From contig JBHJOF010000057.1 in assembly GCA_050330055.1 (NCBI GenBank), forward strand, positions 1 to 27,846: a DNA stretch of 27,846 nt, in the 5' to 3' direction. This document shows, piece by piece, positions 22,590-27,846 of the stretch. Numbering within the stretch: the first letter of the stretch is position 1; each line of letters opens with the position of its first letter. Below the pieces are notes generated by a model. The model was not told where the DNA came from. It worked only from the letters and a program-made list of their open reading frames with translations, and did no database searches. Made by a program: the position numbers and the translations under genes. The stretch comes from JBHJOF01 sp050330055 (GTDB lineage Bacteria > Pseudomonadota > Alphaproteobacteria > Kiloniellales > JAKSDN01).

Positions 22590-23540
22590 ATGACCGATCC
22601 CTCCGCACTACCAACTGCCCGGGAAAGCTTCGACCTGACCATGGACGACGGCGCGGTGATCCGCGCCCGCTGCCACGGACCCACCCCTGGTGCCCCCGCC
22701 GCAGGTGCCAGGGGGGCGGCGCCGCGGCTCTATGTCAGCCATGGCAACGGCTTCGCGATCGACGGTTACGTCGGCTTCTGGGGGCCGCTCGCGGAGCGCT
22801 TCGAGGTCGTCGCCTTCGACATGCGCAACCATGGCCGCAACCCGCCGGCGGGGGCCGACGGGCACCACTACCTGCAGATGGCGCGCGACCTGGGCCAGGT
22901 GGTCGAGGGCGTCGAGGCGCGGCTCGGCAAAGGCCGGCGCATCGGCGTTGTCCATTCCATGTCGGGCCGCGCCGCCATGAAGCAGGCGACGCAGCTCGGC
23001 TGGATCTGGGACGCGCTGGTGCTCTACGACCCGCCCAACGTGCCGCCGAAGGACCACTTGCTCTACGAGGCCATGCGCGCTTTCGAGCTGCGCCTGGTCG
23101 AGTTCGCCCTCGACCGGCCGGAGCGCTTCGCCTCGCCCGACGAGCTGGCGCAGCACTACGCGGAGAGCCGCGCCCATCGCTCCTGGGCGCCGAGCGCGCA
23201 CCAGGCCATGGCGCGAGCCCTACTGCGCCGCGACGAGGCGCAGGGCGACTGGGTGCTGTCCTGCCCGCGCGAGTACGAAGCGGCGATCTATCTGGCGGCG
23301 CTCACCCTCGATCTCTGGCCGCCGGCCTCGGCCTTCGGCGGGCCGACGCTGCTGGTCGGCGCCGACCCGGACTTGAAGGGCGGCCCGCCGACCGGCCGCG
23401 CCAACCAGGTCCTGGCGCGCGAGCAAGGCTATCGCTATCAGGCGGTCGAGGGGACCGGACACCTGCTGCAGATCGAGAAGCCGGAGGCCTGCCGCGCGAT
23501 TCTGCTGTCCTTTCTCGAGGAGCTGGGTTTGACGCGCTGA
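22590..23540 (+). CDS. Alpha/beta hydrolase with atypical nucleophile elbow, 316 aa
   Basis: An alpha/beta-hydrolase fold: SHGNGFAIDGY forms the oxyanion loop region (50-60), FDMRNHGRN is the usual strand-turn block, and the catalytic His is H291 in EGTGHLLQIEKP. The candidate nucleophile is S123 in VHSMSGR, where the usual G-x-S-x-G becomes V-H-S-M-S; both flanking Gly are replaced. An acid in GADPD completes the triad. AGGACGCGGCC precedes the ATG. It is followed after 20 bases by a second hydrolase, so the two form an operon. Esterase, lactonase or C-C hydrolase activity are all possible. Confidence 0.85.
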   Translation: MTDPSALPTARESFDLTMDDGAVIRARCHGPTPGAPAAGARGAAPRLYVSHGNGFAIDGYVGFWGPLAERFEVVAFDMRNHGRNPPAGADGHHYLQMARDLGQVVEGVEARLGKGRRIGVVHSMSGRAAMKQATQLGWIWDALVLYDPPNVPPKDHLLYEAMRAFELRLVEFALDRPERFASPDELAQHYAESRAHRSWAPSAHQAMARALLRRDEAQGDWVLSCPREYEAAIYLAALTLDLWPPASAFGGPTLLVGADPDLKGGPPTGRANQVLAREQGYRYQAVEGTGHLLQIEKPEACRAILLSFLEELGLTR

Positions 23541-23560
23541 CGAAGGGGGAAAACGACGCC

Positions 23561-24358
23561 ATGAAGGTCAAGGTGGATGGGATCGACTTCAACTGTCTGG
23601 TCGAGGGGCCGGAGGGCGCGCCCTGGATCACCCTGTCGCACGCGCTGGCCAACAACCTCACCCTGTGGGACGAGGTGGCGGCGCGCCTCGAGGACCGCTT
23701 CCGCGTGCTGCGCTACGACCAGCGCGGCCACGGCCAGACACCCGCGGTGCCGGGCCCTTACGGCTTCGACGACCTGATCGGCGACGTGATCGGCCTGTGG
23801 GACGCGCTCGGCGTCGAGCGGAGCCACTGGGCCGGTCTCTCGATCGGCGGCATGATCGGCTACGGCCTGGCAATCCGGCATCCCGAGCGGCTGCTGTCGC
23901 TCACCGCCTGCGACTCGCGGCCTGACGCACCGCCGGACTACGCCGCCTACTTCCAGTACCGCATCGATACGGCGCGCGCGAAGGGCATGGCCGGGCTGGT
24001 CGAGCCGACCATCGAGCGCTGGTTCACGCCCGAGACGCGCGCCAAGAACCCGCCGGTGCTCGACAGGGTGCGCGCCATGATCGCCAGCACCGACCCGCTC
24101 GGCCACGAGGGTTGCTGCGAGGCGCTGAAAACGCTGGCCTTCGGGCCACAGCTGCATCAAATCCGCGTGCCGACGCTGATCCTCGGCGGCGAGCGCGACA
24201 AGGGCGCCCCGCCCGAGGCGCTGGCCGAGGCCGCAGCCCGCATCCCCGGCGCCCGCCACGTCGTGATCCCGGCTGCGGGCCACATCTCGGTGCTGGAGAA
24301 TTCCGAAGATTCGATCGCCGCGATGGAAAGCTTTCTCGCGGCGCAGACGGCGCGCTGA
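23561..24358 (+). CDS. Alpha/beta hydrolase, 3-oxoadipate enol-lactonase-like, 265 aa
   Basis: The closest recognisable relatives are PcaD-type enol-lactonases of the beta-ketoadipate pathway. The triad is visible as S94 in GLSIGG, D213 in GERD, and H241 in AAGHISVLE. SHALANNLTLWDE near residues 26-38 and YDQRGHGQT at 52-60 match this family well. Length is typical. AAGGGGGAAAACGACGCC lies before the ATG. No other beta-ketoadipate genes are present in the window, so the true substrate may be another enol-lactone or ester. It ends the plus-strand run and is followed by a repeat-rich spacer. Confidence 0.87.
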   Translation: MKVKVDGIDFNCLVEGPEGAPWITLSHALANNLTLWDEVAARLEDRFRVLRYDQRGHGQTPAVPGPYGFDDLIGDVIGLWDALGVERSHWAGLSIGGMIGYGLAIRHPERLLSLTACDSRPDAPPDYAAYFQYRIDTARAKGMAGLVEPTIERWFTPETRAKNPPVLDRVRAMIASTDPLGHEGCCEALKTLAFGPQLHQIRVPTLILGGERDKGAPPEALAEAAARIPGARHVVIPAAGHISVLENSEDSIAAMESFLAAQTAR

Positions 24359-24388
24359 TATCAGCGAGGGTAACCGACTCCCAGCTGT

Positions 24389-24426
24389 CATGCCCGGACT
24401 TGATCTACGACTCTCCGGTTACGGCT
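24389..24426 (+). repeat. TCATGCCCGGACTTGATC...CCGGTTA repeat copy
   Basis: The TCATGCCCGGACTTGATC block is followed by CTCCGGTTACGGCTCGTTCACACCGACCGTCATGGTCGGC. The same order of sub-blocks recurs at 27673-27740, where TGTCCGGTTAAAGCTCGTTCACACCGACC is followed by GTCATGGTCGGCC. The shared order over about 65 bases shows both copies derive from one composite element. Confidence 0.7.
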
Positions 24427-24438
24427 CGTTCACACCGA

Positions 24439-24573
24439 CCGTCATGGTCGGCGAAGGCCGACCATCCAAGATTTGTTTGTTGCGGCTGCACACTCTGATC
24501 TGGTGCAGCGCAGTTCGGCTGCCCCGCCGAAAGCAAAAACTCGTGGATGGTCGGCCTGCGCCGACCATGACGG
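24439..24573. repeat. Nested inverted repeat with 30-bp arms
   Basis: The arms at 24439-24468 and 24544-24573 are reverse complements with one mismatch in 30. Each arm is itself a hairpin (ATGGTCGGC / GCCGACCAT). The 75-base interior contains a further hairpin, GCTGCAC (24484-24490) with GTGCAGC (24501-24507), and its ends (AGATTTGTTTG and the complement of CAAAAACTCG) are loosely complementary. As RNA or single-stranded DNA it could fold into a long branched structure. Confidence 0.75.
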
Positions 24574-24664
24574 CCCAGAGAGAAAGGGGGGCGATTCGGT
24601 GTTCAATAACCCTCGAACAACGCGCAACAGACAGGACTCTGTCGACGGCGCGATTACCGAAGGC

Positions 24665-25759
24665 TCACCGCCGCCCGTCCCACACGCTGGCAGGGATCAG
24701 CACCTCGCCCTCCATGATGCGGCGCGCGGTGCGCAGGAAGCCGACGCGCTGGATCACGGGCGCGCTGCGGTTGCCATCGAAGAGGATGGAGGTCTCGAGC
24801 TGGCCGACCTCGTGCTCGATGTGCAGTGACTGCGCGGGCGCATCGCAGGTGGGCATGACGTCCTCCAGCAGCGAGCCACCGATCACGCTGGCGCCCGAAA
24901 GGCACATGCCGCCCACCAGAGGGAAAGTCGCATGCGTCTCATGCGGCACGAAGTAGCGCGCGGTCAGCGAGCCGCTGGCGCGCGGCGGCGACACCATGCA
25001 GAGCTTGGGCACCACGCGGCCGGTCGGGTCGCCCATGCCCATGCGCCGCGAGGCCTCGACGCGGATGCGCTCCAGCCGAGCGAAGAACGCGCGGTCGGCG
25101 TCGAGCGCGGCCTTGCACTCGTCGCCGCGCTTGCCCAGGTCAGTGGCGCGCAAGATGATCATCGGCACCGCCACGTCGACGCAAGAGACCTCGATGCTGT
25201 CGATCACATCGCGCGCATTGCCGGTCGGCAGCAGGCGGCCAGTGATCGAGCCGGTCACGTTGCTGAAGTAGAGCATCACGGGTGCGGCCGTACCCGGCAC
25301 GCCGTCGATCCGCGCGCTGCCCTCGTAGGTGACCTGGCCGCCCGGCGTCTCGACCAGCGCTTCGATGAGGGCGCCGGTGTTGATGTTGTGGATGCGCACC
25401 GTGGTGGTGCCGTCCTGCGCCGCCACCAGGCCGCTCTCGATAGCAAAGGGACCGACGCCGGAGGTCATGTTGCCGCAGTTGGGCGCGTAGTCGACGGTCG
25501 GCTTGTCGACCAGCACCTGGCCGAAGAGGTAGTCGACGTCGGCATCGTCGCGCTCCGACGGGCCGACCATGGCGACCTTGCTGGTCAGCCAGGCGGCGCC
25601 GCCGATGCCGTCGATCTGGCGCTCGTGTGGCGAGCCCATGACGGCCAGCAGCACCTTGGTCAGGGTCTCGCGGTCGGCCGGCAGGTCGGAGAGATGGAAG
25701 TACGGCCCCTTGGAGGTGCCGCCGCGCATGATGACGCAGGGGATGCGGGTCTGACTCAT
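24665..25759 (-). CDS. PrpF-family isomerase (2-methylaconitate / 4-oxalomesaconate type), 364 aa
   Basis: The PrpF fold catalyses double-bond or cis-trans isomerisation of unsaturated tricarboxylates such as 2-methylaconitate; relatives tautomerise 4-oxalomesaconate. The N-terminal MRGGTSKG (11-18), a conserved Lys in TSKVAMV (K61) and the NCGNMTSG block with Cys95 (94-101) are all present, and a GMGDPTG block occurs near residue 254. The length is a little shorter than typical PrpF (about 390) but the core is complete. The ATG at 25759 lies 2 bases after the CoA-transferase stop, so the two are co-translated. No prpB, prpC or acnD genes are nearby, so methylcitrate-cycle function is not supported by context. 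Confidence 0.88.
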   Translation of the reverse strand: MSQTRIPCVIMRGGTSKGPYFHLSDLPADRETLTKVLLAVMGSPHERQIDGIGGAAWLTSKVAMVGPSERDDADVDYLFGQVLVDKPTVDYAPNCGNMTSGVGPFAIESGLVAAQDGTTTVRIHNINTGALIEALVETPGGQVTYEGSARIDGVPGTAAPVMLYFSNVTGSITGRLLPTGNARDVIDSIEVSCVDVAVPMIILRATDLGKRGDECKAALDADRAFFARLERIRVEASRRMGMGDPTGRVVPKLCMVSPPRASGSLTARYFVPHETHATFPLVGGMCLSGASVIGGSLLEDVMPTCDAPAQSLHIEHEVGQLETSILFDGNRSAPVIQRVGFLRTARRIMEGEVLIPASVWDGRR

Positions 25760-25761
25760 CG

Positions 25762-26985
25762 CTAGGTCTCGCGCGCGACCTTGCGCTGCAGCAGCGCATC
25801 GATCTCGTCGCTGCGGAGTCCGGCCTCCTCGAGGATCTCGCGGGTGTGCTGGCCGAGCCGCGGCGCGTCGGCCGTGATGCCGCCGGGGCTGGCGGAAAAG
25901 CGGACGGGAACGCCGGGCGCCAGATAGTCGCCCTCGCTCGGGTGCTGCCGCTGCTCGAAGAAGCCACACGCCTGCAAATGCGGGTCGGCTTGCAGGTCCT
26001 CGGGCTCGATCACCGGGAAGGCGGGGATCTGATGCTGGTGGCAGAGCGCCAGCCACTCCGCTGTCGGCCGCCGTTTCACCTCCTCGGCGAGCAGGGCATA
26101 GAGCGCGTTCACGTTGGTCGTGCGATCGGTCAGGCTGGCGAAGCGCGGGTCCTCGATCAGCGCCGGCTTGCCGACGATGGCGAAGAAGGCGCGCCACTGC
26201 GCGTCGGTGTAAGGCAGCATGCAGAGATAGCCGTCGCTGGTCTCGTAGGGCCGCCGGTCGGGCGACAGCATGCGGGCATAGCCGAAGGGGCCCTCGGGCG
26301 GATCGAAGACGAAATCGCAGACGTGCTCGACGAAGTTGAAGGCGACCATGGTCTCGAACATGGGCACCTCGATGTCCTGTCCCTCGCCCGTCCGCTCGCG
26401 GTGCAGCAAGCCGGCGATCAGCGCGTAGACCGCGGTCAGCGCCGTCACCTTGTCGCAGATCGTGCCGGGGTAGAAGTCCGGCCGGCCGTGACGGCGCGCC
26501 ACCAGCGCGGCGATGCCGGAGGCGCCCTGGATCAGGTCGTCGTAGGCCGGCTGCCCTGCATAGGGACCGTCGCCGCCGAAGCCGGTGGCGACGCAGTGTA
26601 CGATGTCGGGCTTGACCGCCTTGAAGTCGGCATAGGCGAGGCCGAGGCGGGCCATGGCCTGCGGCCGGATGTTGTGGAACACGGCGTCCGCCGTCGCGGC
26701 CAGGCGCAGCAGCGCGGCGCGGCCTTCGGGCGCCTTGAGATCGAGCACGATCGAGCGCTTGTTGCGGTGCAGGTTGACCGCCGTGCCCGACATGCCGCGG
26801 TGCCGGCCCGGGTTGACGTAGCGCGCGGTGTCGCCGGCCGGGGCCTCGACCTTGATCACGTCGGCGCCCAGGTCGCCCAGGATCATGGTGGCATAGGGCC
26901 CGAGGATGACCGAGGAGAGATCGAGGATGCGGAGGCCCGCCAGCGGCCCGCTGGGCGCGGCCTGTGGCCGAGGATCAGCACACAC
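25762..26985 (-). CDS. CaiB/BaiF family III CoA-transferase, 407 aa
   Basis: Transfers CoA between carboxylic acids through an aspartyl-CoA intermediate. The family N-terminus LRILDLSSVILGPYATMILGDLGADVIKVE begins at residue 18, and the catalytic Asp is most likely D178 in CDKVTALTAVY, at the position of Asp169 in formyl-CoA transferase. GFGGDGPYAGQPAYDDLIQ (135-153) and GEGQDIEV are also typical. The start is GTG at 26985; the codon before it is a stop, and AAGGAG lies 11 bases upstream, a slightly long spacing. It is the first gene of a two-gene operon with the PrpF-family isomerase, suggesting that an unsaturated di- or tricarboxylic acid is isomerised and activated or released as a CoA ester. 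Confidence 0.92.
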   Translation of the reverse strand: MCADPRPQAAPSGPLAGLRILDLSSVILGPYATMILGDLGADVIKVEAPAGDTARYVNPGRHRGMSGTAVNLHRNKRSIVLDLKAPEGRAALLRLAATADAVFHNIRPQAMARLGLAYADFKAVKPDIVHCVATGFGGDGPYAGQPAYDDLIQGASGIAALVARRHGRPDFYPGTICDKVTALTAVYALIAGLLHRERTGEGQDIEVPMFETMVAFNFVEHVCDFVFDPPEGPFGYARMLSPDRRPYETSDGYLCMLPYTDAQWRAFFAIVGKPALIEDPRFASLTDRTTNVNALYALLAEEVKRRPTAEWLALCHQHQIPAFPVIEPEDLQADPHLQACGFFEQRQHPSEGDYLAPGVPVRFSASPGGITADAPRLGQHTREILEEAGLRSDEIDALLQRKVARET

Positions 26986-27011
26986 TTATAATGGCGCTCC
27001 TTCAACGCTTG

Positions 27012-27028
27012 CTTGCGCAATTGAACTC
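27012..27028 (+). promoter_or_regulatory. CTTGC-AA-TG-AC site in divergent spacer
   Basis: CTTGCGCAATTGAACTC matches 13 of 17 bases of the CTTGCATAATTGGACTT sequence upstream of the quinone oxidoreductase gene. It lies between the CoA-transferase gene (minus) and the cupin gene (plus). It contains the palindrome TTGCGCAA. A regulatory role is inference from recurrence upstream of genes. Confidence 0.3.
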
Positions 27029-27111
27029 ATAGCATGGCAGGCCTAAAATCGGAACGTCACCGCCAACATCGGCCGGGGCCAAAGTGAATCGCAGCAGGGA
27101 ACGCGTCCGCC

Positions 27112-27495
27112 ATGCCCGGAATCGAGAAGGAGCACAAGGAGTTTCACGCCGTCGATCTCGGCAGCGGCTGGGAGGTGCCGCCCGGCTATCCGCCCGGCAT
27201 CGAGCAGAAGATTCTGGCCGGTCACCTGGACGAAAAGGCCGGCCGCGGCAACCGCACGCGGCTGCTGCGCTTCCTGCCCGGTGTCCACACCACGGCGCCC
27301 TTCGTGCACGACTATTGGGAGGAGGTCTACCTGGTCTCGGGCGACCTGATCGTCGGCAACGACAGGAATGGCCAGGGCGGCGAGCCCTTCGCGCCCAACA
27401 CCTACGCCTGCCGCCCGCCCGGCACGCTGCACGGCCCCTTCAAGTCGGAAGGCGGCTGCCTGCTGCTGGAGATCCACTACTACGACGAGGGGTGA
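27112..27495 (+). CDS. ChrR-like single-domain cupin, 127 aa
   Basis: A small beta-barrel protein. The first cupin motif is reduced (VHDYWEEVYLVSGDL with H66, E70 or E71) and the second is PPGTLHGPF with H107; these could bind one metal ion. It resembles the cupin domain of ChrR-type anti-sigma factors and free-standing cupins annotated as anti-sigma-like, but no zinc-binding anti-sigma N-terminal domain and no adjacent sigma factor are present, so an anti-sigma role is not supported. AGGGAACGCG lies about 12 bases before the ATG, a long spacing. It diverges from the CoA-transferase operon and could be an enzyme or sensor for the same compound. Confidence 0.78.
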   Translation: MPGIEKEHKEFHAVDLGSGWEVPPGYPPGIEQKILAGHLDEKAGRGNRTRLLRFLPGVHTTAPFVHDYWEEVYLVSGDLIVGNDRNGQGGEPFAPNTYACRPPGTLHGPFKSEGGCLLLEIHYYDEG

Positions 27496-27528
27496 GGAGA
27501 GTACCCACGAACGGCAACACCACGCCGT

Positions 27529-27584
27529 CCTCATGCTTGGCGGCCAAGGCCGTCTGCTTCGCACTCGACAAGCTCAGCATGAGG
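27529..27584. repeat. CCTCATGCT / AGCATGAGG inverted repeat
   Basis: Perfect 9-bp arms (27529-27537 and 27576-27584) flank a GGCGGCCAAGGCCG hairpin and CACTCGACAAGCTC. The right part, reverse-complemented, gives CATGCTGAGCTTGTCGAGTG, a repeat type common in alphaproteobacteria. It lies just after the cupin stop. Confidence 0.65.
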
Positions 27585-27611
27585 ATGTGCTTTGCTCGAA
27601 AGAGCAACGCA

Positions 27612-27641
27612 CCTCACCCTGAGCCTGTCGAAGGGTGAGAG
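27612..27641 (+). repeat. CTCACCCTGAGCCTGTCGAAGGGTGAG element
   Basis: An 8-bp stem CTCACCCT (27613-27620) with AGGGTGAG (27632-27639) and an 11-base loop GAGCCTGTCGA. A well-known short intergenic palindrome type in Alphaproteobacteria. Confidence 0.75.
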
Positions 27642-27672
27642 GAACGCGCCACCGGGCCAATCCACCCGGCGT

Positions 27673-27740
27673 CATGCCTGGACTTGATCCGGGGCTGTCC
27701 GGTTAAAGCTCGTTCACACCGACCGTCATGGTCGGCCTTC
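27673..27740 (+). repeat. GTCATGCCTGGACTTGATCC...CTGTCCGGTTAA repeat copy
   Basis: The second composite copy of the element at 24389-24450, with the same order: GACTTGATC, CCGGTTA, CTCGTTCACACCGACC, GTCATGGTCGGC. It is followed by a second TGTCCGGTTTAA at about 27749-27760. Confidence 0.7.
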
Positions 27741-27846
27741 GCCACTGCTGTCCGGTTTAATTTTGTGGACGTGGTGCATGGCATTGATTCTACTGATGCC
27801 CAAGCGTTTCACGACGATTTGGACACGGATGAGGATCAACGCCATG

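Larger units (their letters stand above)
24359..24664. other. Convergent repeat-rich spacer
   Basis: 306 bases between two convergent genes. It holds a TCATGCCCGGACTTGATC...CTCCGGTTA repeat block (24389-24426) and a nested inverted repeat (24439-24573). The remainder (24574-24664) shows no supported feature. Confidence 0.6.
27496..27846. other. Repeat-rich tail to the window edge
   Basis: 351 bases with at least three repeat blocks (27529-27584, 27612-27641, 27673-27740) and a terminal imperfect palindrome. Open frames run into the window edge on both strands from about 27726 onward, but none shows a recognisable protein, so no gene is called. Confidence 0.5.

Noticed and set aside
24665..25759. 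Assigning the PrpF-family gene to the methylcitrate cycle
   Set aside because: No prpB, prpC, prpD or acnD is present and its partner is a CoA-transferase; only the family-level call is justified.
27726..27845. Short minus-strand reading frame of 39 codons at the right edge
   Set aside because: It lies in repeat and palindromic DNA, has no recognisable homology and could be truncated; not enough to call a gene.

Overview
The window is GC-rich, densely coding chromosomal DNA that looks alphaproteobacterial. Three things point that way: short intergenic mosaic repeats of kinds common in Alphaproteobacteria (the GGATCAAGTCCGGGGGTGAC, CTAGAGCATTTTC and CTCACCCTGAGCCTGTCGA families), frequent GTG starts, and gene content typical of soil or water alphaproteobacteria (CoA-thioester catabolism, molybdenum hydroxylases, CaiB/BaiF transferases, Tat-exported solute-binding proteins). 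I cannot assign an order. No tRNA, rRNA, CRISPR array, phage or complete insertion sequence was recognised.

Layout. (1) 1-3222: the 3' part of a Pro/Ala-rich protein of unknown function, then a glycolate-oxidase-type Fe-S subunit (glcF-like), each followed by repeat-rich spacers. (2) 3223-6184: a Tat-exported family-5 solute-binding protein, divergent from an ornithine cyclodeaminase/mu-crystallin-family enzyme. (3) 6405-14515, all minus strand: read in transcription order, an MDR-type quinone oxidoreductase, a ferritin-like diiron protein resembling phenylacetyl-CoA epoxidase subunits, a crotonase, an AMP-forming CoA ligase, a second crotonase, a second CoA ligase, and a regulator made of two fused HxlR domains. 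(4) 14662-21932, plus strand: a tightly overlapping six-gene operon. It encodes a CoxL-like molybdenum hydroxylase with a CoxG-like domain fused to its C-terminus, then CoxM-like and CoxS-like subunits, a metallo-beta-lactamase-fold hydrolase, an MFS transporter and a DUF2848 protein. (5) 21945-24358: a cysteine-dioxygenase-like cupin on the minus strand, then two alpha/beta hydrolases on the plus strand. (6) 24665-26985, minus strand: a CaiB/BaiF family III CoA-transferase coupled to a PrpF-family isomerase. (7) 27112-27495: a small ChrR-like cupin, then a repeat-rich tail to the window edge.

How it may fit together. Regions 3 and 4 diverge from one short control region (14516-14661). The set comprises import, hydroxylation by a Mo enzyme, CoA activation, a diiron oxygenase, hydration/isomerisation by crotonases, hydrolases, and CoA transfer. 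This reads as a catabolic island for an organic acid, plausibly aromatic or heteroaromatic. The substrate cannot be read from the sequence, and the joint pathway is inference. The points most worth following up are the tandem HxlR regulator with a duplicated H-x2-C-x9-C-x2-C site, the diiron protein without its usual partners, and the CoxL-CoxG fusion within its operon.
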